From NCBI RefSeq assembly GCF_002878395.1, contig NC_061122.1, forward strand, positions 74,557,458-74,621,457: 64,000 nucleotides of DNA, given 5' to 3'. Shown piece after piece: positions 1 to 10,849 of the stretch. Below the pieces are notes generated by a model. It searched no databases. It was not told the DNA's origin and saw only the letters and a program-made list of their open reading frames with translations. This DNA is from Capsicum annuum. Its lineage: Eukaryota; Streptophyta; Magnoliopsida; Solanales; Solanaceae. The first letter of the stretch is position 1. Each line of letters begins with the position of its first letter. Made by a program: the position numbers and the translations under genes.

Positions 1-900
1 GTTGAGTAGTTTTAAGAGTTGCGAAATTAGGACTGATACTATTTTCAACATAGAACACATCGAAGTTGGTATTCTTAAATTTAGTCCCATGATCTAATCT
101 ACTATATTGTTGTCCATCATGACTTGAACTTTTTTAGCAAAGACAATGAACAACTAAAGTGTCTCATCTTTACTTCTTAGGAACAGAGTCCAAGTATGCC
201 TTAAGTAGTAATCCGTAATTATGGAGATAAATTTATTTACACCTCAACTCATATTCCTCATAGGTCCATAAAGATCCATATGATAAAGATCAAGTGGATT
301 AGAACATCTAACCATTTTTTGTGACTTGAACAAGGAACAAACTTGCTATTCTTAAATATAGGCATCATATACCTTAAAGACCAAAAATGTTTTGTTGGGT
401 AGTCCATGCACCAGTTCTTTTGACATTAGCTTGTTGAGAAGTAACATACTCACTTGTCCTAACCTTTTGTGCCATAGCTCATCACCATTTCCAATAGCAG
501 TTAGACATTTTAAATCCTTACCGTAGATAGAATCAAGATCTACAACATATATATTTCACATATTTTGGCAACCAAAATCACTTCACTAGTTTTAATATTT
601 GTGACTATGGAAGAAATAGATACAAACTTCACCTCAATCCCTTTATCGCATATTTGAGACACGCTTAACGAATTATACTTCAAACTATTCGCATAGTAAA
701 TATTTTCAATGTCATAAGAAAGAGACTTACCAATATAACCAATACCAAGAATATATTAGTCTTTCCACCCCAAATGACACACTATCTCCTTAAAATTCTT
801 TGGGTGACGTAAAATCTTTAATTTATCAGTCATATGCCTTGAGCATCACTATTCATGAATAATTTTTTATTTTGTAACTACTTTCTCTCACTTCTACCTG
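1..900 (-). pseudogene. C1 copia protease / GAG-pre-integrase / integrase N-terminal part, broken
   Basis: The minus strand carries three copia landmarks. Near 815-850 is a degenerate protease active-site region that reads CSRHMTDKLK in one frame; copia proteases normally have DSGCSRHMT there. Near 420-470 is LWHKRLGQ, typical of the GAG-pre-integrase zinc-binding domain. Near 200-300 is HMDLYGPM followed by ITDYYLRHTW, the start of the integrase catalytic core with its first aspartate. The frames shift between landmarks and contain stops. The remaining core, reverse transcriptase and RNase H would continue left of base 1. Its role was proviral integration; this copy cannot encode it. Confidence 0.82.
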
Positions 901-999
901 CATATATTGTCATTTTTATATTTAGGGACTCACATGGTATAAGTCCCTTTAAATGAGTTAATGGATGCATAAGACTTCTTCTTTCCCATACATACATGG

Positions 1000-2790
1000 T
1001 TGGTTTTGTCTTTTTAGGACCAAGTCCTTTGCAGGTTTTGGTGGTTTGAGCAAAATTTAGATTTCTTTTCTTTGATTTGAAAGTATCTTGATATTTTTAT
1101 TTATAGTGACCATTCATCCCATAATGAGTACCTAACCAATTATATCAAATAAATACATACTTTCTATGAGTATTATATGGAGTAGTGTATTTTACAAATC
1201 CAAGACATTTTCTTAAATTGACCTAATACTACTTAGCTTAGTAAGAATCTCTGATGAAGTAGTCTAACAAATGGATTTATCTAGCTTATTCATAGTGTGA
1301 TTGAAATTCTTTTTTAGTTTCCTATTTCATTCAAGAGAGGCAGCAAGGTTTAAACTTCACTTTTTCAGATTCTCTTTAAGACTTGTGAATGACTTAGTTG
1401 CCTTCATTTTCCCAATAATCCCTTTGAGTTTATCACTTAGCATTTTGTTCTTATTTTTAATCATAGCAACTTCTGCTTCAAGTTCTAAGTTTCTGTAGTA
1501 TAAGGAGACCTTCTTAATTTTAATTTCATTTAGTTCATATGCTAGAGATTCATTTTCAATGGCATGATTATGAAGAGAATGAATAAAAAAATTAGCTAGT
1601 GATCTTAACTCTTTCTTAGAATACTTTATCAAGTTTTTTTGAACAGAAAAGAAGGTTACCCCATCACTTACTTTATCATCAAATTTGTCCATGAAAGCTA
1701 GAAAGGTATTAAATTTTTTTGATTCATCTTCAATCATAAACATGGATGCATTCTTACCATCCACCTCTATATTTGAATCACTTAAGGAGTCTCTCTAAGC
1801 TGCTAGAGCATGCTTAACTATCTTGTAAATTGCTTCCTTTCTTCTAACTCTTTTGAAAACCTGGTTCCTTTCCTAGTTCCTTCCTATGTTTTTCTTGCCG
1901 AACTCCATGTAATCTAACTTGTAAAGAGGATGCTCATTATATTATGACTATATTTTTTATATTTCTTGAAAAAATCATTCCCTTTGAACCCTTCTCTTGA
2001 GTTTTCTCAATTTTCAAATCCTCTGCTTCCAATAAACTTTTGAAACCTTCAAGTGAGATAAGCCATATCATGTTCATCTTCAATGGAGTCATTTTTGCTT
2101 GCCTTGAAAACCATGATCCTTTATTTACCGAGGCTATTTTTTTCTGAGTCTTGTTGATGTTTAAGCTAATATGTTCTCAAATTTCCAATAAGCACATCCA
2201 TCATTATAGTTTGTAGATCCTTTGTCTTCAAGATGGCATTTACTTTTGTTTATCAAAAAAGAGGCAAAAAACTAAATATCTTCCTAAACAACTTGTACGT
2301 CTTGATATTTTCTCCAAGACACTTGACTTTATTCATAATAGATGTAAATCAAGTATGCATGTCTTTAATGGATTCTCCTTTGCTCATCATAAATAGTTTG
2401 TACTGAGTAATGTGCATATTTATTTTTTATTTCTTTACTTGGCATGTTCCATAATGAGCATTTTGCAAATAATCCTATATCTCCTTAGAAGATTCACAAA
2501 CAAACACCTGATTGTACTCATCATGTCCTATCCCTGGTACTAGAATGTTTTTGGCCATTTAATTTTCTTAATTTTTTCCTGTAAGCTTTATTAGAGTGTC
2601 CAATTTTTGGGAAATGATAGAGTGATTTCTCCAACTTTAGAAACTTCTATAAGCACATGAGGTCCATAATAGATCACATCCCATAACTCACTATCTTATG
2701 CCAATATAAAATCTTTTATTCTAGTCTTCCACCAACTATAAAATTGTCCATTACATCTTAGGAATCAAGTAGTTGATTATCATTTATATA
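1000..2790 (-). pseudogene. C1 copia gag (UBN2-type) with zinc knuckle, broken
   Basis: The longest open stretch is 135 codons at 1357-1764, a lysine- and glutamate-rich, probably coiled-coil segment (ELNEIKIKKVSLYY; LELEAEVAMIKNKN) like that in the C-terminal half of many Solanaceae copia gag proteins. Upstream on the minus strand (about 1800-2700), several frames together resemble the UBN2 gag domain. Around 1105-1140 a degenerate zinc knuckle reads HYGMNGHYK, followed near 1000-1025 by GPKKTKPTMYGK, a linker seen in this family. Gag forms the particle and binds element RNA. The frame is broken throughout; the 135-codon piece is not an independent gene. Confidence 0.75.
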
Positions 2791-2850
2791 GATTAGGTGG
2801 AGTTACCATCTTGAACAAGATCCATCTTACTTATTTACCTTATAGGTAGA

Positions 2851-2867
2851 ACCTCTCTGATACTAAT
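2851..2867 (-). other. C1 primer-binding site (tRNA-iMet type)
   Basis: The minus strand reads TTAGTATCAGAGAGGTT, close to TGGTATCAGAGCCAGGTT, the sequence complementary to the 3' end of plant initiator tRNA-Met. It sits directly inside the LTR end, where reverse transcription would be primed. It is mutated at a few positions. Confidence 0.75.
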
Positions 2868-2868
2868 T

Positions 2869-3610
2869 GATGGTTCATAAAAGTCCACCATGATAGATAA
2901 CACCTGATTTAGTACCAGGTCCCTATAAGAGGATATTAAAGAATAATAAGAACATAAAGATAAATTGTAGGAAGGTAAATAACAATAGATATTTATGTGA
3001 AAACATTTTTGTTCAAGGGAGTAAAACCATGACCTACCCTAGTAGGATTTCACTAATCAACTTCTCTAAACTTTGAGCAATCTTAAATTAAAGCCTAGTA
3101 ATTAACCTCCTAATTCCTATAACCTTGCAATAACACTATCACAATACACCCACATAATAACTCTACTGTGAGAACTCCATTAGCTACCTCCACATATAAA
3201 ATAACTCAAATTTGAACAAAAACTAAAAAAAATACTCACTGAAATCTCTAGAATGAGTCATAAGTTTAAAAATATAATAACAAAACAAATAAAGCTCAAT
3301 CAATCTATAAACATAACATGAATCATTAAGAGCAAATAACTTTTAAAATTATTATTTCATGCAAATTGAGTTGAGGTAAGGCCTTTTCATAATAAAATAC
3401 TATTTTTGAATTTGAAAGAGCTTGAGCTTCTCTACTCAAATGTGTTGAATATAAATGATGAGTACTGGGAGAGAATTCTCTTCATTCGTGGATACAAGAA
3501 AGGACCATTGAGAATTCATTCCACTAATATTATAACACTGCCAGAGACTACTAAATAGATAGTACATGAGACAATGTACAACTACAATGCTTCATACGGG
3601 ATACCAGTTG
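2869..3610 (-). repeat. C1 5' LTR (single copy in window)
   Basis: The stretch between the C1 primer site and the G1 LTR is non-coding and AT-rich. On the plus strand it starts TGATGGTTCA next to the primer site, so on the minus strand it ends TGAACCATCA with the canonical CA. The outer end is taken as the base before G1 and is uncertain, because no second LTR lies in the window and G1 may have inserted within this LTR. The length of about 740 bp is plausible for a copia LTR. Confidence 0.6.
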
Positions 3611-5825
3611 TGAAATACCCCAAATATTGGCCCTTGCAAATTTTCTTGAGTCTTGAACCTTCTGACCATCATATGACTCACACCATGACTCATATAATAT
3701 TCGTAAGGGTCTAGAACCCTAATCATATATTATTCAGTGTGATATTGTCCAAGTTCTGACCTAGATACAAGAAGAATCTATATGAGTCATAGTTTATTAT
3801 ACAAGAAGTATAATGTGTAATCATATATTGTCCAATGTCTGTCCAATGTCTAGTCATATATTGATGGTACGAGGTGGGCAAAAGAGTTGTATGGTGGAGG
3901 GAATATGGTGTCCAACTTTCTAGTTTGATTAAAATAGGATGGTACCACTCGTATGAAGTGGTGATAAGTTGTAGGGTCCACTTGTATCCACCAGCAAGGT
4001 TCTTATAGGTTTTAAGGTTAGGGTAGTTTAGACATTTCCCACCCTAAGCCCATAGGACCCCACTTCTTTTAACCTTAGTTGGTTATTCCTTATACATATT
4101 AGAAGGTTAAACAACACTCTCCAAACTCTATCTAACAGCCTCTCAAGAAGATTGGGCTAGCATTTTTTCAAGGTGGTCATCTAGAGTCTTAAGGATCAAT
4201 ATCTCTCCATGAATATTCATAACTCAAGCGTGTTACTCCTCCCTCATTTCTTAGTTCAACAAAAACCAAGTTTTAATGGATGGTTTTCATAGTATTATTG
4301 TGAATTTATTTTGGTTTTGAAATAAAAGTTGGGGGTTTTAGTTATGAATGGTTGGATAATATTTTCCCATATTTTTCTTGTAGTTTTCATGTTATAATTA
4401 TGGTTTGAATATGCGGTTGTATGGGAATGGTCAATTGATACCTCATTTTTAGTTTTGGAAACTATATATCCTCAACATATTTGTTAAAATATGAATAGAA
4501 TAATTTGTCACATAGTTTGACTATTCTTGAAATCTTTTCATTGCTTAATATTGTAATGGAACCTAAATTGGTTTGATTAATTTTAGATGGTTTGGAAAGT
4601 CCTTGGTGGCCATGAATTTAGTTAAAGATGGTTTTGAAAACCTTATGGGTACAATGGAATAGCCTATGTGAATAATGTATGAAAACCTTATGGGGTACAC
4701 AAGAATCCCCATGTGATTTAAAAAATGGAGTTTTGTGGGGTACATGGGAATCCTCCTAGTGTGGCTAGTGACATTGCTTGCAAGTTATAGTCGGTATAAA
4801 GAGACCACTTCATAATTCCTTAATAATTGAGTTCTAGAATTGGTGGTTTTACCTATGTGATGAATGTTTTGACTGGGCAATAATGGGGTTTGTGATTGCT
4901 AGGCCATGAAAGTATGGGTCCAAAAGGTTGACATTAGGAACTTATATTTGCCTACATGAGAATTGGTCTTGATGAAGACGTACTAGTAGGGTACAAGGAA
5001 ATACTCTAAGTATATACATGTACATATATATCACAGAGTGCGAAGGGTAAAAGGGAATTGCGACAACCTATGGTACTTTCAGTTTGTATGGCTATACGTA
5101 CTAGGGCCCATCAGGGTTTAATAATGGATCCATATTTCCCAAGGGTGGATTATGATGGTAAAGCTACACGGCCTAGGTTAAAGTTTTAAATACACACTAA
5201 ACATGGTTTCCTTTCTCGATATGGTATATATATGTATGTATGTGATTGCACATGGTTATTTAGTTTGGTGTTAAATATTGGCATTATTTTATCCATAAAC
5301 CTGGGTACATGCGAGAGTTCACCCACTAACCATCTTTGTGTGTTGTATCCCCACGTAATGTAGGAACCATCCAAACTATCATACCTCATGTTCAGTGACT
5401 TGGTGATTCAGGGATAGCTTAAGTCAGACTAAAGTGGTGTTCTTCTACTTGGAAGGCCCATTTCATGTTATGGTTTATTTTGCATCTTACTATTCCTTGG
5501 ACATTGTTTTTTTCGCTATGGTATGGGGAATATCCTAACTAGATATTCTTTAACTTTATTTAGAGGCTTTGTATAAATAACTATGAACTTGGGCATATTA
5601 TGGTTTGTTTGGTTTAGTTTGGATGATATGACTTGGTTGCGTTGGTCTTGCTTTTAAATTTATACCAAAGTCATTGAATTCTAAATACTCTATCTTGTTA
5701 TATGTTCGGAATTCACCTGATATGGTTTATACATAAGTTGGTTGGATTGGTTTTAGGAGGTGTTCTTTGGTCCTTGTAGGACTTGAGATGCTCAACATGA
5801 CTAGGCCCAAGTTTGGGCTATTTCA
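3611..5825 (+). repeat. G1 5' LTR
   Basis: It starts TGAAATACCCCAAATATTGG and ends TTTCA three bases before the primer site; the length is 2,215 bp. Its first ~990 bp match 9113-10127 base for base over long stretches, for example GGTGTCCAACTTTCTA and CCCATAGGACCCCAC. A 45-46-bp minisatellite lies around 4641-4770, and a block near 5315-5375 (CACCCACTAACC... CCCCACGTAATG) recurs in the other chromovirus LTRs of this window. The short ORFs inside it are chance. Confidence 0.88.
4641..4770 (+). repeat. LTR minisatellite, ~3 copies, 45-46 bp period (G1)
   Basis: Copies start at about 4642, 4687 and 4733 with the core TATGGGGTACATGGGAATCC in diverged form. The same repeat family is present in the LTRs of G3 and S1. 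Confidence 0.7.
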
Positions 5826-5828
5826 GAT

Positions 5829-5850
5829 TGGTATCAAACCCAGGTTTTGG
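5829..5850 (+). other. G1 primer-binding site (tRNA-iMet type)
   Basis: TGGTATCAAACCCAGGTTTT is close to the 3' complement of initiator tRNA-Met and lies three bases inside the 5' LTR end. Confidence 0.8.
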
Positions 5851-6037
5851 TGTCATGGGGTAAACACAAAGCTATTTTAAGTAGAGTCTCTTTTATGGGT
5901 GTGTACCATGCCACATTTATAAGGAAGTGGCAATTAGACATTTAGGAATATTTCTCTTTCTTATTGTTCTATTTTGAGCTATAGAGTCTAGGGTCTCAAA
6001 TGCTCCTATAAATCTTCTTTTGTTCTCCTTTTAGATC

Positions 6038-6745
6038 ATGCCCTCCCAAAAATTTAAAGCTCATAGAAACTCACCTGGACCACTTGAGGAGGACATGGAT
6101 GGATCTCGTTCAACTCATGGGGTACAAACTTGGTCAAGGATAGCAGTTTCTAATTTCCCTCATAAACTTCCACCGATCTCCACTAACCTTACTCCGAAAG
6201 GTGACACTCATGCTTAGTCGCCTTAAGGAGATATTACCAATGCCAAGTTTTGATGTTCTATTCATCTAATGACAAAGATAGTGGAATCTCTTTCATTTTA
6301 GTCTTATCCTATTGGTGAGAGAAGGAATAAGGCAAGGGCAAGAAGCAAGCAGGGCAAGAAGTCCTAATATTCAGACAAAGGGAGGGGTCAGAGAAATAGT
6401 GGTAGAGGTGAAGCACAGTGGTCTGATCAGGTGAATCTGGGGAGTCCCATGTGTTTGTCAAAGTCCCTTGTCCTCAGTTTTTTGGTAAATGTCATTTTAA
6501 GGATAGTGGAGTTCGATCAGCCCCATCTTACCTTCCCTATCACTTTTATGGTTTATTGCATCCTGATAATTGCTATAAAGAGAAGAATCAGCATCTTAGT
6601 TATTTTCAGTTGGGTCACACACAATAGGAGTGTCCTACAAAGATTGCAACAAGGGAAAATAAGATATCTGTTGCTATTTCCTAGCTCCTACACTGATGGG
6701 TGCTACTTCTATCTGCGTCATAAGCTAGGACCATCTTTATGATCT
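6038..6745 (+). pseudogene. G1 gag, internally deleted, with degenerate zinc knuckle
   Basis: The start ATG at 6038 follows a pyrimidine-rich tract ending in TAG and reads MPSQKFKAHRNSPG, matching the gag starts of G3 and G6 in position and style. Stops follow near 6215. At about 6290-6320 the frame jumps from N-terminal gag text to the basic tail (RARSKQGKKS), so the central capsid-like region present in G6 (roughly 36700-37250) is missing here. Near 6565-6635 a degenerate CCHC zinc knuckle is seen (CYKEKNQHLSYFQLGH, then ECP). Gag would package element RNA; this copy is non-functional. Confidence 0.75.
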
Positions 6746-6779
6746 TACTACCCTTTAAAAGTATAAGGCATCTCCTATT

Positions 6780-7570
6780 GTTTTTATTGGTATGTTTAAA
6801 ATCGTTTCTTATAATGTGTACTATTTACTTAATCTAGGGTCCACTCTTTCTCATGTGATTCTATTTGTGGTTGTACATACTGGTTTTGACCCAGAGTTCA
6901 TTCCTGATCCTTTTTTATTTTTGCCCTGATGGGTGACTCTATGATGGCTAGAAGAGTCTATAGGTTATGCGTGGTGTCTATAGGTGGTCAGGAGACTTTG
7001 GGGGATCTGTTATGAATTAGACATGGTTGATTTTGATATCATATTGGGGTTGGATTGGTTGCTCTCATTCTATGCTTTCTTAGACTTTCAAACCCATAAG
7101 GTCATCTTAAAATTCCCAAATGAACTAGTTATTGATAGTGAGAGTGGTTCCCTAGCTCCAAATGGAAGGTTTATATCGCATCTTAGAGCTTGGAGATTAA
7201 TCTCCAAAGGGTGTCTATACCATCTGGTCTGGGTTAAGGAATTTTAACTCGGAGGGTCCTTCTTTGCTTTCCAGGGATGGTGAATGAACTTTTTTAGGTC
7301 TTCCCTGATGACCTTCCTAGTGTCCCGATAGGGAGCTTGAGTTTGGGATTGATCTTGATTTGGACACTAGTCTTATTTCTATTCTTTTTTATAGAAGGAC
7401 TCTAATTTAGTTGAAGGAACATAAGGAACAGTCAAAGTATCCTCTTAATAAGGGTTTATCTGCCCTAGTATTTTCTCCATGGGGTGCTTCCATTTTTGTA
7501 TGCATAAGAGGGTGGTTTCCTCAGGGTATGTATAGGTTATCAGTGGGTGAATAAGGAATTTAGGGAGACC
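6780..7570 (+). pseudogene. G1 protease and N-terminal stub of reverse transcriptase, broken
   Basis: From 6785 the text parallels the proteases of the other elements here. The active-site DPGS is changed to NLGS (about 6829-6840), so the catalytic aspartate is lost. The flap and second half remain readable at 6984-7160 (ELDMVDFDIILGLDWL), followed by the linker GRFISHLRAW. At 7440-7560 the start of reverse transcriptase is visible in several frames (PWGAS; then a form of the RMCIDYRQLNK block). The similarity ends near 7570, leaving no palm domain and no catalytic FIDD motif. Confidence 0.75.
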
Positions 7571-9094
7571 TCCTTGTAGTGTGGACCATATATGTATATT
7601 TAGCATGGGGTACTCTGTTAGCAGTTCATGATAGTTGGTAGACACTATGTTTAAACCTTAGATTTTGATTTTGTTAAAAGAAGTATGTTAGCTCAAGAAT
7701 AGAAAATTGAGATTTATGTGGGTTGGATTGGTAGGCTTAATGGGGTATGCAGAAGTGGTGAGGTAAATGACTTAGGGGATACAGGAGTTGGAAAAATTGT
7801 TATATATAGTTTGTAGGTCTAGGTTTGACTGATCGATTGCAGGCTAAGTCATTGAATGGGTTAGGGCATGGAGTTTGTATGGCTATGCTGAACTCTAGGT
7901 AGCATTTGGGTAGATGAGGTTTTAAGTATAAGAGAGACAAGTTCCCCTAGTGCATGTCCATAATGATAACCCTTAGAGGGAAGTGTTGTGCTTATAGGTG
8001 TAGTAAGATGGAGATGGGGGACTAATCTTAAATATTCTCTTAGCAGTGGACTTTAAGGGCAAGTTGGGGGGAATTTTCTTATATTCTAACGATACCTTTC
8101 TATTTTAATAATGAGGGTGCTCTACTAGTATTGTACACATTCTATTAGTTCTTATTCCTAAGGTTCGCATTCTACCTACCCCGTACGCCCATACTCCATT
8201 CCCTGAACCAAAGGCGATGGTGGTTATAAAAAAATTATAAGCTTCCAAGTGTTCCTGGTCCATGTCACGACACTCACGATCCATATAGTCATTTCTCATG
8301 TCATGCCTAGATCCAAAAAATAGTAGTTTCAAGTGGCAATCCTTGCCTTGTTCCCAGAAAATGTATTTTGACTATACATTATATTACACATAATATATGT
8401 AGTCATGTTTCTCCTGATGCTCGGTCTTATGGACTAATGCTATGGTGTATTTATGTTGGAACAATCCTCCATTTATAATTGAGGTGGTTTCTATGGAGTA
8501 CGTCGTGCCTATTATGTCGTGTGTCATTTTGTAGGACTCACCTTAAGTAGTACGACAAGTAGGAGTTAGAAGTAAGCCCCCTCTTCTTTTTCTTAATTCT
8601 TGCACTCTAGTTCCTTAAAGACCCTTATTATGTTAGGGTGGTAGTGAACATGGAAGTATAGGGAGCCATGGGTTTCATTAGAACCTTTAACTCCCAGTTA
8701 GTCTTTAACATAGGATGAATATGCAGTTATACTCAGTCCCTCTAGTTTTGTGTTCGAAGGGGGAAGTTGGGAGGTTGAGATAGATGAGTATTATCTTTAT
8801 GTTGAAAGATTAGTGGGGACTGTGTTTGTATTTAAGGGATGTTAGATGCATTGGTTGTGGAGGAGGGAGCTCTGTGGGACCTAAAGGGAACATGGAGTCT
8901 AACTGCTCATTCTTTCTCTCTATTTCAAATAATCATAATTAATGTCTGTACGTATTCTTCACATATATGCTTTATGTATTTTTTAATTAAAGATTGTGAA
9001 TTCCTAGATATTCTATTTTCTAGCTAAGTTAATGGAAAAAATGAAGGTATATGGATTACGATTTGTTGCCTATACCCATTATTCAAGGACGAAT
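7571..9094 (+). other. G1 interior without recognisable gene
   Basis: I find no pol domain here on either strand. The open stretches are short (at most 75 codons) and resemble no retroelement protein in the window. It occupies the place where RNase H, integrase and chromodomain should be. It could be a foreign fragment, a non-coding 3' region, or very decayed coding sequence. The last bases (ATTCAAGGACGAATGATCC, from 9080) match the block that precedes polypurine tracts in related elements. Confidence 0.4.
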
Positions 9095-9097
9095 GAT

Positions 9098-9112
9098 CCT
9101 AGCAGGGGAGAC
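9098..9112 (+). other. G1 polypurine tract
   Basis: CCTAGCAGGGGAGAC lies immediately before the 3' LTR start TGAAACACCCC, where plus-strand DNA synthesis is primed. G3 has nearly the same tract at 21015-21028. Confidence 0.8.
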
Positions 9113-10127
9113 TGAAACACCCCAAACTTTTGCCCTGGAAAAATTTCATGAGTCTTGAACTTGGTGATCATTATACGACTCATACCATGACTTGTAGCTA
9201 TGGGTACGGGGATAGGATCCTAATCGTATGTTGACTAGTGTGATATTGGCCAAGTTCTAACCTTGATACAAGAAAACTTCATACGAGTCATATGTTCATG
9301 ATATGAGAAGTATATTGTCAAACCATATATTGTCTAGTGTCTAGCCTTTGATGTTCTGCTTAGGGTATGACTTAAAAAATACTAGTCGTAGTTTGATAGT
9401 ATAAATTGGGCAAGGAAGTCGTATGTTGGACAAAATATGGTGTCCAACTTTCTATTTTGGTTAAGATAGGATGGTACCACTCGTATTATATGGTGATGAG
9501 TTGTAGGATCCACTCATACCCACCTGTGAGATTCTTATAGGTTTTAAGGTGAGGGTAGTTTGGATATTTTCCACCCCAAGCCCATAGGACCCCACATCTT
9601 ATAACCCTAGTTGGTCATTCCTTATGCACATTAGAATGTTAAAAACACTCTCCAAACTCTCTCTAATAGTTTCTCAAGAACATTGGGCTAGGGTTTCTTC
9701 AAGGTGGTCATCTAGAGGCTTAAGGATCAAGATCTATCCTTGAATATTCATAACTCAGGCATATTACTCCTCCTTCATTGTTAGATCAACAAAAACCATT
9801 TTTTAAAGGATGGTTTTCATGGTATTATTGTGGATTTATATTGGCTTTGAAATAAAAGTTGGGGGTTTTCGTTGTTTATGGTTGGATAATATTTTCCCAT
9901 ATTTTTCTTGTAGTTTTCAACTTATAATTATGGTTTGAATATGTCATTGCATGGGAATGGTCAATTGATACTTCGTTTTTCATTTTGGAAACTATATACC
10001 CTCAACATGTTTGTTAAAATGCCAATAATATGATTTTGTCACATAGTTTGACTATTCTTTAAATCTTTTCATTGCAAAATATGGTAATGGAGCCAAAATG
10101 TATTTGATTGATTTGAAATGGTTTGGG
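9113..10127 (+). repeat. G1 3' LTR, truncated
   Basis: This is a direct repeat of the start of the 5' LTR (3611 to about 4600), beginning TGAAACACCCCAAACTTTTG. Similarity stops at GGTTTGG near 10127, after which unrelated sequence follows, so roughly 1.2 kb of the LTR is missing. Confidence 0.85.
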
Positions 10128-10835
10128 TCATGACATAAGTCAGAAAGCTTGAGTTAGTAGCCTTTGATCTAAGGGAGAGATGTTAGTGGAGTTTTTTTCC
10201 ATCTAAAAGATATTGGTGTTAAAAAGTGTGATGAATTTTTCGTTATATATAATAGCTACTAGGGGGTTTTAATGTGTGACTCTCTATTGAAGTAAAAAAA
10301 TTGGTATTTTAATAGGCCAGAATATCTCTTTAATAAGCATGTGGACTATCAAATTGTAATACTAGAAAATCCTTGATTGAATCCAGTGGAATGGTTATTT
10401 GAGGTAGTAAGAATAAATAAAAAGCATGGAGATGGACGTTTTGAGTTAAGACTGAACATGGAAGAGCATGTAGTTAGACTTAGACTCTTGTAATTTTATG
10501 CATATCAATGAGAGTTATAGTTTGTAAGTGATAAAATAGTTCTTGGAGGGAGGAGTGTAGTTGAGATATGTTGATAATCTAAAAGGTTATTGGATGTGTC
10601 TCTTAAGTTAGCAGTATTCTATTCTTATTCTATGACCTCATGCTTAACCTATTACATCAAGCCCTCATCTTATAGTGCATGCATATAGGTCTCCCTTGTA
10701 TTATGGATATAAGATTTTTCATAATATTTTTGTATGTATGAGTCATGAGAGAGTTCTAGATTAAAGTTTCTCCATATACTCCTTACTCGTAGAACTTTAT
10801 AAAGATCCATAGCGATTATTCAAAGATGAATGATC
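10128..10835 (+). other. G2 internal 3' region, no gene recognised
   Basis: This lies between the truncated G1 LTR and the G2 polypurine tract. It holds no recognisable pol or chromodomain text and no long open frame. It is presumed to be the non-coding or very decayed 3' interior of G2, since it leads directly into a polypurine tract and LTR. The G2 gag and pol are absent from the window. Confidence 0.4.
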
Positions 10836-10849
10836 CCAAATGGGAGATA
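10836..10849 (+). other. G2 polypurine tract
   Basis: CAAATGGGAGATAT follows ATTCAAAGATGAATGATCC, the same pre-tract block as in G1, and directly precedes the LTR start TGGAATATCC. Confidence 0.6.

Larger units (their letters stand above)
1..3610 (-). mobile_element. C1: Ty1/copia retrotransposon, 5' part (LTR, gag, protease, integrase start)
   Basis: Read on the minus strand, the order is LTR, tRNA-iMet-type primer site, gag with zinc knuckle, protease-like motif, GAG-pre-integrase motif, then the start of the integrase core at the left window edge. Integrase following protease directly, before any reverse transcriptase, is the copia order, not the gypsy order. The coding part has many stops and frameshifts, so the copy is dead. 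Reverse transcriptase, RNase H and the 3' LTR must lie left of the window if they survive. On the right it abuts the G1 LTR at 3610/3611. Confidence 0.85.
3611..10127 (+). mobile_element. G1: Ty3/gypsy chromovirus-like element, pol mostly lost
   Basis: Two direct repeats bound it: a complete 5' LTR (3611-5825) and a 3' LTR (9113-10127) cut after about 1 kb. Between them are a tRNA-iMet-type primer site, a shortened gag, a degenerate protease, the first part of reverse transcriptase, an unrecognised stretch, and a polypurine tract. RNase H, integrase and chromodomain are not visible. The right boundary joins the internal 3' region of G2 abruptly, so the 3' LTR was truncated by deletion or by a later rearrangement. 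Confidence 0.87.

Noticed and set aside
1357..1764. 135-codon coiled-coil ORF as an independent plant gene
   Set aside because: It is collinear with copia gag and followed by a degenerate zinc knuckle and protease motif on the same strand.
5829..5850. tRNA gene fragment
   Set aside because: The similarity to tRNA-iMet is limited to the primer-binding site next to an LTR; no tRNA fold is present.
8105..8332. 75-codon minus-strand open frame in G1
   Set aside because: No recognisable motif, and it is in an uncharacterised interior; length is within chance for this composition.
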